Assembly (NCBI GenBank): GCA_031430595.1
Contig: JANPBU010000013.1
Coordinates: forward strand, 186,001-250,000
Reading direction: 5' to 3'
Length of the DNA: 64,000 bases
DNA from: JANNBN01 sp031430595
Lineage (GTDB): Bacteria > Actinomycetota > Acidimicrobiia > Acidimicrobiales > JANYDT01
Part shown: positions 25,594 through 34,209 of the stretch, piece after piece
Layout of the letters: each line of letters opens with the position of its first letter
Position numbering within the stretch: position 1 is the first letter of the stretch
Program-made: the position numbers and the translations under genes
Notes under the pieces: model-generated
Seen by the model: the letters and a program-made list of their open reading frames with translations, nothing else
Told to the model about the DNA's origin: nothing
The model's database searches: none

Positions 25594-26529
25594 TCAATCA
25601 GAACGGCTTACTTTGTGGGCAGCCGCAATCGCCGCTATGTGGCGGGCGTCAGTGCCGCAACACCCACCTAGGACGCTGATGTGATTGTTATCCGCAAGGA
25701 GCGCAACGAGCTGACCTCCCAACTCTTTCGGGTCGCCATCGTCCAACTCCTGGCTGTTATCTAACTCGGCATGACTCTGGCGTGACGCGTTTGCACGAAC
25801 ACCGCGAACCCGTCGCAGGGCCGCACCGGGGCCGTCGAACACGGGCGAAAAGTGATCTGGATGCGCGCAGTTGATCATGAAGTAGGCCGCAGCGGAATCC
25901 GTCTCGGCATCGACCACTTCTATCGCTTCAGCCAAACTCATCCCCGACGGGAGACGTCCGTCGGTTTCCACCGTGAACGACACGACGGCCTGCATCGAAA
26001 GTTCGCTTACGACCCGGACAAACCCGATCGCTTCAGCGACGTTTGTAAACGTGAGGGCCGTCAGCAGGTCAACCCCACTATCTGCGAGTGCCTTAACCTG
26101 GGGTCGGTGATAGGTCATTGCTTCGTCAGCACTTGCCGGACCAAGGTGGGTGTATGCATCACCGCGCGGCCCAACGCAGCCACTCACGACCACTGTGCTG
26201 TCAGCCTCAGCAGCCCGTAACGCCACCATGAACTCAGCCGCCCGCTGGTTGACTGACCGAAGCTGAGCTGCGTCGTAACCAAGCTTCATGCCCCAATCAC
26301 GACTCGCTCGCCACGTCGCAGTCTCCAAGATAAGTCCAAGCCCTGCGTCGCTCGCTATACGAAAGTAATCTAAGAAGTAATCGCGCAGCATCGCTTCACC
26401 CGACGCGTCATCGTGCAAAACGAATGAAGCGAACTCTGGAAGGTCGACTCCCCTGTTGAAGATCAGGTCCGTTTCCATTCCACCGTCGGTCACAAAGAGT
26501 GATCCATTTAGCTGCGGCAACAAAGGCAA
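25594..26529 (-). CDS. Homocysteine S-methyltransferase family protein
   Basis: The TIM barrel begins with LFVTDGGMETDLIF. The zinc-thiolate cysteines are visible: Cys in MINCAHPDHF and the pair in VLGGCCGTDARHI. The family moves a methyl group from a donor such as S-methylmethionine to a thiol. The frame is open to 26610, but TTG 26529 has an AAGGGGG site at proper spacing and sits just before the conserved domain, so it is preferred. The methyl donor is not known. Confidence 0.85.
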   Translation of the reverse strand: MPLLPQLNGSLFVTDGGMETDLIFNRGVDLPEFASFVLHDDASGEAMLRDYFLDYFRIASDAGLGLILETATWRASRDWGMKLGYDAAQLRSVNQRAAEFMVALRAAEADSTVVVSGCVGPRGDAYTHLGPASADEAMTYHRPQVKALADSGVDLLTALTFTNVAEAIGFVRVVSELSMQAVVSFTVETDGRLPSGMSLAEAIEVVDAETDSAAAYFMINCAHPDHFSPVFDGPGAALRRVRGVRANASRQSHAELDNSQELDDGDPKELGGQLVALLADNNHISVLGGCCGTDARHIAAIAAAHKVSRSD

Positions 26530-26709
26530 ACCAACACCCCCTTGAGAAAAAGCACGGAGCAACAAGCGGGCAAACCCAGTTGTTGTTATGCACGAGGTTA
26601 CCCCAAACACCTCCTGTTGCGCCGTCTGCAGCGGAGCATTATGTGCGTCAAGCGAAAGCTGACAATCAAATTGCTGAATTACGCTGCAGAATCAGAAATT
26701 GCGAGTCGC

Positions 26710-27039
26710 CTACGTGCTGTTGTGGCGCCGAGAACGCCGGAAACGAAAGCCGTCGGGTGGGGCGATTTGTATGCCTTCGGTGCCCGGCTCGCCGTCTATT
26801 TGGGTTATCCACCTAAGAACGCGCCATATCCAGCTCGCAGAGCGGAGGGGTCGTCTCGCCCGCATCTCGGCCTCATTTACGGGCCGATCTTCCCCTGGAA
26901 TTGCGCCCACGACCTTGGCAATCTCGTCGGCTGAAAAGCCCATGTTCGCTGCAATGTCGGCGAGGGCACTCTTAGGAATTGTGGTTCCCGATGTCGTGGT
27001 CGGGTCTGATCCAGCATGCGGTTTTTGGGGGCGGGTCAC
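26710..27039 (-). CDS. Hypothetical small protein (doubtful)
   Basis: This 109-codon frame fills the gap between the methyltransferase and the secreted-protein gene. The first half looks protein-like (SALADIAANMGFSADEIAKV, VGAIPGEDRPVNEAEMRAR) and the second half is Arg-rich and less convincing. No family is recognised. The rest of the roughly 460-bp gap (26611-27073) shows nothing else I can support. It could be a truncated gene. Confidence 0.3.
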   Translation of the reverse strand: MTRPQKPHAGSDPTTTSGTTIPKSALADIAANMGFSADEIAKVVGAIPGEDRPVNEAEMRARRPLRSASWIWRVLRWITQIDGEPGTEGIQIAPPDGFRFRRSRRHNST

Positions 27040-27073
27040 TGTGGGCTCCGTCGTTGATGGGGGTCAGAAGGGG

Positions 27074-27838
27074 CTAGCGGGGGACAACGTCGAAGTAGGC
27101 GGCGCTGTTGTTGCCCGTGTCGGCGTTGTTCCACGACAGGCGCAGAAGTGGGCGGGACGCGAGAGCTTCGTCGGGTCGGGCGAACACGATCACACCATTG
27201 CGGGATTGCCCGTTGGGCAGGCGGGTGTAGGCATCGATCGCTTCGGCCGGCGGGTTGGCGCCCCACTGCAGGATGCCTTGCGCGCAGCAGCCGGCGTCGC
27301 GGTCGTCACCCAGCCAGAGCGTGGTGAGCGAGCCGAAGTTTCGTGACGATTCGTCGCTGGCGTCGACGAGTGTGTAATTCACTCGAACGCCTCGAACGGT
27401 CACGCCCTTGGCTGCGTCGAAGATATCTCTTGGCTGGTTGTCCGCCCACTGCGAGACCCACCCCGACGCGTCGGGAAGGTACTCGGACACGGTGATTGTA
27501 CGTGTACTGATGAGAGCGCCAGGATTGCGTTGATTCGACGACTGGGTCCAGGCGAACGTGTCGCCAACACGAAACGGGTTGACCTTCGCACCGCGGGGCT
27601 GCCATTGAAGCTTCGTGCCGGCCTTTACGCAGTCGAGGTTGAGGCTGGCCACCCGAGCACCAAGGGGCGAGCACACGCCTCCCGCCACGGGCCCTTTCGG
27701 CTTGGGCGTGTTCTTCTTTTTCGTTGCCGCATCAGCTGCCGAACCGGCGAGGGTCGAGAGTGCGAGTATCACCGCGGCCAGCGCAGACAGGCGAGCGAGG
27801 GGACGGCGGGTGACGAGAGAGTGTCGATGAAAGGCCAT
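27074..27838 (-). CDS. Secreted protein of unknown function
   Basis: This 254-residue protein has an N-terminal signal peptide (hydrophobic segment about residues 17-33, AADAA cleavage region) followed by a KKKNTPKPK linker. The mature part begins with GGVCSPLGARV and has beta-rich blocks NPFRVGDTFAWTQSSN, GVRVNYTLVDASDE and LLRLSWNNADTGNNSAAYFDV. DUF4352-like extracellular domains have a similar look, but I would not assign one. A 20-bp element lies 33 bp upstream of the start and recurs at exactly the same distance before another secreted-protein gene (start 33174). Confidence 0.75.
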   Translation of the reverse strand: MAFHRHSLVTRRPLARLSALAAVILALSTLAGSAADAATKKKNTPKPKGPVAGGVCSPLGARVASLNLDCVKAGTKLQWQPRGAKVNPFRVGDTFAWTQSSNQRNPGALISTRTITVSEYLPDASGWVSQWADNQPRDIFDAAKGVTVRGVRVNYTLVDASDESSRNFGSLTTLWLGDDRDAGCCAQGILQWGANPPAEAIDAYTRLPNGQSRNGVIVFARPDEALASRPLLRLSWNNADTGNNSAAYFDVVPR

Positions 27839-27868
27839 ACCTAGATCGTCCGCGTTTTACCATTCCGC

Positions 27869-27911
27869 CCACATCCGGGACCCCCCGAGATTCGGGGGTT
27901 GCCCGATGTGG
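27869..27911. promoter_or_regulatory. Shared 20-bp promoter element inside a large inverted repeat
   Basis: The element ACATCCGGGACCCCCCGAGA (27871-27890, forward strand) is repeated with one change at 33207-33226. Around it, CCACATC (27869-27875) pairs with GATGTGG (27905-27911), and an inner CCCCCGA pairs with TCGGGGG. It lies between the secreted-protein gene on the minus strand and the ORF-LuxR unit on the plus strand. It is probably a regulator binding site or promoter for one or both directions. Confidence 0.6.
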
Positions 27912-27941
27912 TTTTCGCCGTCAATCCCTGATGATTGCTTC

Positions 27942-28142
27942 ATGACTAATCCGTCGGACCACGGCCACGCCTCGCCGTCGGTGCAACTCGTGTTGGAACT
28001 CAACCCGGGCATTGTGCCGATTGGCCACCTGCACGGGTCGAACGTCGATACGACCTTTTCCGGCTGGATGCAGTTTCTCGCCGCAATCGAAGAAGCCCTT
28101 GCGAAATCACCCGGAGGTGCGCCAGCATCGACGGTATCGTGA
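27942..28142 (+). CDS. Small protein upstream of the LuxR regulator
   Basis: This 66-codon ORF reads SPSVQLVLELNPGIVPIGHLHG, with STFSGWMQFLAAIEEAL-like helices at the end. It resembles short conserved actinobacterial ORFs ending in FxGWxxLxxALE, of unknown role. Its TGA overlaps the LuxR GTG start by 4 bp (GTGA), so the two are probably co-translated. Confidence 0.55.
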   Translation: MTNPSDHGHASPSVQLVLELNPGIVPIGHLHGSNVDTTFSGWMQFLAAIEEALAKSPGGAPASTVS

Positions 28143-30955
28143 GCGCAACCACCTTTTCATTCGTCGGACGTTCCGCAGAACGTAAGCTACTGGCTCAAGC
28201 TCTCGATCCTCGTCGACACGGCGGACGACTCGCCGTTGTTGAAGGCCCGGCGGGCGTTGGAAAGACAAGGCTCGTCGAACTCGTCGTTGATGAATGGGGC
28301 GATTCGAGTTCTGTCGTGTGGGCTCATGCTGATGCCCTCGATCAGGACCAACCCTTTTCAGCCGTTCACGAACTCGTCCGATTCGTTGGGGACCCGTCAC
28401 TGCGTGACGCGCAGCTGACTGGTGCACCCGGCTTCGTGGCCCGCCTGGCCGAGGAGGTCGAGCGAGTAGCCCGCAACCGTCCGCTCGTCGTAGTGGCCGA
28501 GGACTTCCAGTGGGCCGACCCGGCGAGCTGGCGAGTGGTCCGGTCGCTCGCATCGATCGTGAGTGAAGTCCCGCTGTCATTGGCCGTCATCATTCGTACG
28601 CCTATCGACGGAGACAGTCTGACCGTTGTAAATCGTCTGCGCGCATATGGAGCCCTGCACTGTGTGCTCGAAGACCTCACCGAAGACGAGGTCCGCGAAC
28701 TCACGAGACTGGAGCTCGGTGGTCGGGCGAACATTGATGAGGAGTCCTTGTTTGAACGGTCGGGCGGGAACGCACTGTTCGTAACTGAGCTGCTCCGCTT
28801 TGCCCGCGACGGAGCCCAGAGCGTGAGGGACACAACGCTTGAGCACGACGCAACAGCACAGGCGGATTCGGCTGGTGCGATCTCACCGATTCCGAGTTCG
28901 CTCCGCGTTGCCGTCATGTCGCGCCTTGCCGCCCTGGGGACCACCGAGCGTCAACTCCTCGGGCTTGCCTCGCTACTGGGTTCGCGGTTCTCGGTCGATG
29001 AGCTCGCCGAGATTGCCGACCGTCCGGTCCTCGACGTGGTCGCCGAACTCCGAAGCACCCTCCAGGCGGGAATTCTTGCCGCCGAACGCCATGAGCTGCG
29101 GTTCAGTCATGCTCTGGTGGGCGACTGCATTCGTGATGACCAACCCGCGGCACTGCGCCAACCAATGCACCGCCACATCGCGTCAGTCCTCGCCGGACGC
29201 GGCGCGCCGTTGCCGCGAGTGGCCGAACACTATGTGCTCGCCGCAGTTGGCGACGATGGCGCGGTTGGGCTCGACGAGAACGCCGCAAAATGGTTGACTC
29301 GCGCCGCCACCGACGCGCAAGCGACGTCGCTGCCTACCGCCATAAGTCTGTTGGAGCGGGCCGTACGCATCTCACCACCAGGCGAAGGGGCGACGACGCG
29401 ACGAATCGCATTGGCGACGCTCTACTTGCTTGGTGGACGACACGGTGAGGCGGAAGTTCTCTGCCGCACATTGCTCGACGACCGAGCGGTGCCGGTCGAC
29501 ATGCACGCCGAGACCTCAGCCCGCGGAGTGCTCGCCGCCGTGCTCGCCCTTCGTGGACCCGTTCACGCGCCCGCTGCCGTTGAGCAGTTCGATGCGGTGC
29601 AGGCGCTCGTCGGCCCCGGCGGATCGGGTCACCGTGACGCATCTCTCGCCGCCGACACACTCGCAGGCAAGGCGCTTGTGGTCCTCTACACGGGAGATAT
29701 CGCGACCGCCAAAGTATTGGCCGAGCAGGCTATCGCCGAAGCGATTGCGTCGAGCAACCGCAGCGCCCGCAGCCGCGCTCATGAAACGCTCGCTCTTGTC
29801 GCACTAGTGAAACTCGACGCCGTCGAGGCGCGCGGTCAGGTCATGGAGTCGCTGGCGTGGTTTAGCCCTTCGAATGGCCCGTGGGCGATGCTCATGACGC
29901 CCCACCTCACTGCATCACTCGTCCTCGTCTCGCTGGGCGAACTCGACGAGGCGATTCGCATCTGCTCAACCGGTATCGATATCTGCACCGCGTCCGGCCA
30001 CCTCATGCCGCGCCTCTATCTGTTGCCTTGTCTTGCCGTGTTCCGCCTTATCGGCGGCGATCTTGACGAAGCCCATCGTCTTGCCGCACTGACGAATGAA
30101 CTCGTCGACGATTGGTGTCCGGATCATCCGACTCCGGCGACGCGAGCCATCGTCGGCTATGTCACGTGGCTCCGCGGTGACCCGACGTCGGCGATCAAAC
30201 TGGCCGATCGCGCCGCCCAGGAGATGTGGAACTCCGGCACGCAAGTGGCCATTGCCGATCTCATTGCGTGGCTCATCGCGTCGGTTTACGAAGGTGTCGG
30301 GCGAGTCGACGACGCGTTCGGCGTCATGCATCTGGTCTGGAGCCTCATAGGCGGAGCGACAGGTGCGGTGGTGATGGCGGCCGATCTCGTCCGACTGTCG
30401 CTGGAAAGGAATCCAGCCGTTGCCACCGAGGTCGTTTCCATCTTGGAGTCCCGTTTCGTTGCCTCACCGACGACTCGAAACGGCATCGTGTTTCGGCGCT
30501 CGGCGGCGCTGGTTGCCCGCGACCCCGAGGCATTGCGTTCGGTGGCGGCCGAACTCGATGGGACGGGCAATGTGCTGAGCGCCATGTGGAGTCGGCGCGA
30601 TGCCGCGGTCCTTGACACACGACACGGAGCCGCCACAGCGGCCGAACAATCGATTCGCGAAGCCATCAAAGGATTCGACGCGCTCAACGCGCCGGTGGCG
30701 AGCAACGAGCTACGGGCACTGGCGCGCACGATTGGGGTAAACCTTCGGCCGACCAAGCAACGGTCGCGCTGGGAGTTGAGCGAGACGGAGACCCTCGTGG
30801 CTCGGCTCGCCACGGACGGTCTCACAAACCGCGAGATCGGCGAACGACTTTTCATAAGCGCGCGTACGGCAGAGGCACACCTCACCCATGTGTTCACGAA
30901 GCTCGGAGTGAAGAACCGTGTACAACTCACGGCGGCGTTCACCGCAACACCGTGA
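28139..30955 (+). CDS. Large ATP-binding LuxR-family (LAL) transcriptional regulator
   Basis: This 938-residue protein starts with GTG. The N-terminal AAA domain has Walker A VVEGPAGVGKTRLVE (about residues 33-47) and Walker B LVVVAEDFQWADP (about 117-129). A long helical TPR-like middle (about 330-840) follows. The C-terminal LuxR HTH includes LATDGLTNREIGERLFISAR and HVFTKLGVKNRVQL. LAL proteins are activators that respond to a ligand or partner. It sits between three secreted-protein genes and shares an intergenic element with one of them, so it is the likely regulator of the locus. Confidence 0.92.
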   Translation: MSATTFSFVGRSAERKLLAQALDPRRHGGRLAVVEGPAGVGKTRLVELVVDEWGDSSSVVWAHADALDQDQPFSAVHELVRFVGDPSLRDAQLTGAPGFVARLAEEVERVARNRPLVVVAEDFQWADPASWRVVRSLASIVSEVPLSLAVIIRTPIDGDSLTVVNRLRAYGALHCVLEDLTEDEVRELTRLELGGRANIDEESLFERSGGNALFVTELLRFARDGAQSVRDTTLEHDATAQADSAGAISPIPSSLRVAVMSRLAALGTTERQLLGLASLLGSRFSVDELAEIADRPVLDVVAELRSTLQAGILAAERHELRFSHALVGDCIRDDQPAALRQPMHRHIASVLAGRGAPLPRVAEHYVLAAVGDDGAVGLDENAAKWLTRAATDAQATSLPTAISLLERAVRISPPGEGATTRRIALATLYLLGGRHGEAEVLCRTLLDDRAVPVDMHAETSARGVLAAVLALRGPVHAPAAVEQFDAVQALVGPGGSGHRDASLAADTLAGKALVVLYTGDIATAKVLAEQAIAEAIASSNRSARSRAHETLALVALVKLDAVEARGQVMESLAWFSPSNGPWAMLMTPHLTASLVLVSLGELDEAIRICSTGIDICTASGHLMPRLYLLPCLAVFRLIGGDLDEAHRLAALTNELVDDWCPDHPTPATRAIVGYVTWLRGDPTSAIKLADRAAQEMWNSGTQVAIADLIAWLIASVYEGVGRVDDAFGVMHLVWSLIGGATGAVVMAADLVRLSLERNPAVATEVVSILESRFVASPTTRNGIVFRRSAALVARDPEALRSVAAELDGTGNVLSAMWSRRDAAVLDTRHGAATAAEQSIREAIKGFDALNAPVASNELRALARTIGVNLRPTKQRSRWELSETETLVARLATDGLTNREIGERLFISARTAEAHLTHVFTKLGVKNRVQLTAAFTATP

Positions 30956-30966
30956 ACCGGACGTAC

Positions 30967-32481
30967 TCAGAGCTTTACGGTTCCGGTGGAGTCAAGGACT
31001 TCGATTTCGATCGGTATTCGTACGCTTTCGATTCGCGTTCCGAACGTCGTATAGAGCGTGAACGTCTCGATGGTCTTACCGAGCGGCGCACCCCTCGTCG
31101 CTGTCACCTCGGCGATCCACCTTCCCCCGGTGCCAAGGCGGAACTGATACGTCGGAACCGGCAAATTCGCATTGATCGGCGAGCGGGCCAATGTCATTGC
31201 TTGCGCCGGGTCGATTCCGGCGGCCACGTTGATGTCAAACCGAATTGGCACGGTCGCGCCTCGGTCGACCTGGAAGCTTTTGGTCGTCGCCCGCATAGTG
31301 AACGCCCGGACGTTTACGAGGTAACTCGACGAATTGCGAGACGAGTTGACGAGCAGGGATTCTTGCAGCAGGTCGCTTCCGGCCGTGACGTTGAAGCTCA
31401 GCGAGTTTCCGATCTCCATGAAGAGAACGTCGCCGACAACGCTCTCTTGGGCGGCTCCTCGTATGTACACCGTTTGTACCCGGATCCGCCCACCTTCGAC
31501 CGGGTCACCAACTGCATCGACCGTCACGTTAAACGTCTCGCCGGGCACTACGTCGGCATCGAACGGGCGAACCACGACCTTGCCGTTCGGCGGATGGCGC
31601 CAGACCACCAGTTTCGTGGTGAGGCTCTTCGTCGCCGTACCGGCGGTTGCCGTGATCGTGAGAGTCGAGGTGCTTGGCGGTGCCCCGGCGGCGGCGATGA
31701 CCGAGAGCTTGGTTCGTAGTCCAGTCGTTTCTGGTGGATCGAACAACGTTGCTGACCCTGGCGGAGCGCCGCTCACGCTAAAGGTAACCGGCCCTTGATA
31801 CCCTGAGCTTCGATCGAGACTGAGGTCGTAGGACGTTGTGTCACCAGCAAACATCGTGGCCGGCGAGGTTCCGATCAAGAGCTCGAACTTCGGTCCGACC
31901 GCCGTTGACGAGGGAAGAGTCGTGCGAGCTGACACCGTGGTGGCGATTGTCGTTGTTGGTGCGGTCGACACAGGCACAACGGTCGGTGCGACCGAACTGG
32001 CACCCGGGGCGACGGTCGTGACCGATGCGGACCCGGCAATGCCGGGTGCCCGGGCGACAACGGTGAGGCGCAGCAGTCGACTCCGGACCTTTGATCCCGA
32101 ACGACCCGTCAGCACCAGCGTCGACTCGGCCGTCGGTGCAGTCGCCGGGGTCGTTACCGACAGTTGGAACGAGTCTTTGCGCTTCATCACAATCGCCGAG
32201 GTCGCCCCGACGGGAAGGCCCTTCACCGCCCAGGCCACGGTGCCTCGAAACCCACCGGTCCGACGAACAGCGAAGGCGAAGGCGACACTCGCACCGGCAT
32301 CAACGAGTTGCTGATCCGCGGTGGCAACGATCGAAAACTCACTGCGTGCTTTCGCCGCTGCGACCGCAGTTGAAGGAGCACCAATAACGGCCGTTGCAAT
32401 CGTCAACGAGATGGCCCCGAATAGCAGACGCATACGATCCGACAAGACGGAATTGCGGCTCAGGCGGGTGGTGATCGACAT
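30967..32481 (-). CDS. Secreted protein with repeated beta-sandwich domains
   Basis: This 504-residue protein has a signal peptide (about residues 18-42, ending AVAAAKA). The first Ig-like module (about 45-145) and a second (about 200-290) share a pattern: FAGDTTSYDLSLDRSSGYQG and VTFSVSGAPPGS resemble the earlier VDAGASVAFAFAVRRTGG and WAVKGLPVGATS. A Thr/Pro/Ser-rich linker (about 150-195) separates them, and a further beta-rich region completes the protein. Such modules often act in adhesion or carbohydrate binding. It lies 90 bp downstream of the next secreted gene and is probably in its operon. Confidence 0.75.
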   Translation of the reverse strand: MSITTRLSRNSVLSDRMRLLFGAISLTIATAVIGAPSTAVAAAKARSEFSIVATADQQLVDAGASVAFAFAVRRTGGFRGTVAWAVKGLPVGATSAIVMKRKDSFQLSVTTPATAPTAESTLVLTGRSGSKVRSRLLRLTVVARAPGIAGSASVTTVAPGASSVAPTVVPVSTAPTTTIATTVSARTTLPSSTAVGPKFELLIGTSPATMFAGDTTSYDLSLDRSSGYQGPVTFSVSGAPPGSATLFDPPETTGLRTKLSVIAAAGAPPSTSTLTITATAGTATKSLTTKLVVWRHPPNGKVVVRPFDADVVPGETFNVTVDAVGDPVEGGRIRVQTVYIRGAAQESVVGDVLFMEIGNSLSFNVTAGSDLLQESLLVNSSRNSSSYLVNVRAFTMRATTKSFQVDRGATVPIRFDINVAAGIDPAQAMTLARSPINANLPVPTYQFRLGTGGRWIAEVTATRGAPLGKTIETFTLYTTFGTRIESVRIPIEIEVLDSTGTVKL

Positions 32482-32571
32482 AGTGGGGTTCCGTTCGTCG
32501 GGGCGAGTTTCGTTGTTTGCTGCTGTGATTGAGGTAGTGCTTATTGCGGAGGTACCACTGAGTAGGCGGGC

Positions 32572-33174
32572 TTACTTGACCCGGATTAGCTCGTCGTACG
32601 CAGACCCACCGACGACATCTTTCGGCCCACCGGTGGCGTACTTTTCCATGGGCTCGGCGACCTGCCGATCGTTCGCCGTCATCACGAGCCGCGTGCTCGA
32701 GAGCGTACTGATTGACCGTGTGAGGCCCGCACCGTCGGCGCCGTAGTAAGTCAGGTAAAGGGTTCGACCTTCGAGACCCCAGAATCCGGACATCGGATTT
32801 CCCTGATAGTCCTGGCCGGAAAAGTCGCCGATCACCGACCCCGCTTTGGACTTCGTCCGAGTGAACGTCAGCGTCGAACCCCCTACTGGTTCAACGTCGG
32901 AGACGGCCTCGGTTCCATCCTTGAAGCGGACCGTTGCTGTTGACTTGATCCACCTCCATTTCCCCGCAAGGAGGTCGGGCGAGAAGGCCCCAGGCTTCAA
33001 CTTCGTCGTTGGCGGGGACGCATTCTTCCTGGTAGTCGACTTGGCCTTCGCAGCTTGCGTCGGCACCGGGGCGATGACCGTTGATGCGGACACGACACCG
33101 AGAGCGACCAGCACGAAGAAAACGCCGAGTTGCGGCCGTCGTGGCCAATTCGATGTTTTCCGGGGAAAGTTCAT
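32572..33174 (-). CDS. Secreted protein, lipocalin-like
   Basis: This protein of about 200 residues starts at ATG 33174. The start is chosen because a signal peptide follows (LGVFFVLVALGVVSASTVIA) and because the 20-bp element lies 33 bp upstream, exactly as at the other secreted gene. The mature part has DLLAGKWRWIKSTATVRFKDG, GSTLTFTRTKSKAGSVIGDF and GFWGLEGRTLYLTYYGADG, like small calycin or lipocalin domains of unknown ligand. It heads an apparent two-gene operon with the beta-sandwich protein. Confidence 0.75.
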   Translation of the reverse strand: MNFPRKTSNWPRRPQLGVFFVLVALGVVSASTVIAPVPTQAAKAKSTTRKNASPPTTKLKPGAFSPDLLAGKWRWIKSTATVRFKDGTEAVSDVEPVGGSTLTFTRTKSKAGSVIGDFSGQDYQGNPMSGFWGLEGRTLYLTYYGADGAGLTRSISTLSSTRLVMTANDRQVAEPMEKYATGGPKDVVGGSAYDELIRVK

Positions 33175-33206
33175 GGAGCGATCGTGAACGAAACTAGGTT
33201 TCGTAC

Positions 33207-33226
33207 ACATCCGGGAACCCCCGAGA
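33207..33226. promoter_or_regulatory. Second copy of the shared 20-bp element
   Basis: ACATCCGGGAACCCCCGAGA on the forward strand matches the element at 27871-27890 in 19 of 20 positions. Both copies begin 33 bp beyond the A of the start codon of a secreted-protein gene read on the minus strand. That constraint points to a promoter or activator site. Confidence 0.6.
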
Positions 33227-33321
33227 CGTAGCCGCTGGAGCTGGAGCCACCGGCATCCCGCTTCCAACACCGGTCGCCGATAGCTGGGCCGTCCCGACGG
33301 TCAACGTGCAGAAGACACAGG

Positions 33322-33353
33322 TGCGCGCGCTATTTGTCGATTTGCGCGCGCTA
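33322..33353. repeat. Direct repeat of an 11-bp GC-rich motif, 21-bp period
   Basis: TGCGCGCGCTA occurs at 33322-33332 and again at 33343-33353, two helical turns apart. It lies in the roughly 290-bp gap between divergent genes for a secreted protein and a lipoprotein. It could be a regulatory site; nothing else is evident in the gap apart from the 20-bp element. Confidence 0.45.
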
Positions 33354-33468
33354 ACCACGAAACGACACACACGAAGGTGGTTCGAACAGTTTGAGCGCGA
33401 AAAATACCCCGTAGCGGGCGCACATGTGGTCTTGTTATGTTGCACGAACGTGTCTATGGTTACCTTTC

Positions 33469-34209
33469 ATGTGGAGATCTTCGGTCAGCGTCTCGTTGGT
33501 TGCCGTGGCTTTAGTGGCATCGGGGTGTTCTTCAGATGCACCGAACGTGGTCGGGGCAACCGTTCAAACTGCGCCACTTTCGACAGCGCAGCGAGTTGAG
33601 ACGACGACCGCCCCCACCACGTCGTCGGCCACTACTTCCGTTCAGACTTCGGTTCAGACGACGAGTACTTCAAGCACAACAAGTTCGGTTGCCCCTCCCG
33701 GGGTTGTCCCGATTTTTACGACCGCCAGTTTTTTTGATGATCCTGCCCTCGATACGTATCCGGTTGTCTCCGGTGAATGGACCGACCGTGACTACGCGCT
33801 CGTTGCGGCAGGATCGCAGCGCGAGTACACCGTGCAAACCACAACTCGAACACCCGACCTTAAACGCATTGAAATCTGGAGCACCGGAGATAACCTTGAA
33901 AGACAGCTACAGGCGTTGGGAGTGATCGCGAAAAACCGAACGGTTTATCGATCGGGAAACATCAGCGACTTCGTTGTCTACCAAGTCGAGGTAATCGACC
34001 AGGACATTGTGTTAGTGAACGCGTGTGAGCGGAACAATATGGCGGAATTTTCGGTTGGCGATGAGGCAGACCCGGGCGATGACGTCCTCATCCAAGATGA
34101 CGTAGGGATACGACATGTGCAACGAGCACTTTCCGAACGGGCAAAAGGGTGGGTAGTAAGTGGCTACCTTGAACTGGAGAAAAGTCGATGCGTCGAACTC
34201 TTCTCCTGA
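33469..34209 (+). CDS. Putative lipoprotein
   Basis: This 246-residue protein starts at ATG 33469. The lipobox VALVASGC places the lipidated Cys at about residue 18. A long Thr/Ser/Val-rich linker (about 25-75) precedes a folded domain with SQREYTVQTTTRTPDLKRIEI and VIDQDIVLVNACERNNMAEF. It is probably anchored on the outer face of the membrane. It overlaps the next gene by 22 bp, which argues for a joint function. I do not recognise the family. Confidence 0.72.
   Translation: MWRSSVSVSLVAVALVASGCSSDAPNVVGATVQTAPLSTAQRVETTTAPTTSSATTSVQTSVQTTSTSSTTSSVAPPGVVPIFTTASFFDDPALDTYPVVSGEWTDRDYALVAAGSQREYTVQTTTRTPDLKRIEIWSTGDNLERQLQALGVIAKNRTVYRSGNISDFVVYQVEVIDQDIVLVNACERNNMAEFSVGDEADPGDDVLIQDDVGIRHVQRALSERAKGWVVSGYLELEKSRCVELFS

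Noticed and set aside
26699..27346. Forward ORF of 215 codons
   Set aside because: Most of it is antisense to the secreted-protein gene with a signal peptide at 27074-27838; composition is not convincing.
30286..30942. Reverse ORF of 218 codons under the LuxR gene
   Set aside because: It is antisense to the LuxR C-terminal HTH and Ser/Arg-rich, typical of GC-rich shadows.
33380..33400. GGTTCGAAC motif resembling a tRNA T-arm
   Set aside because: No acceptor, D or anticodon stems could be drawn around it.
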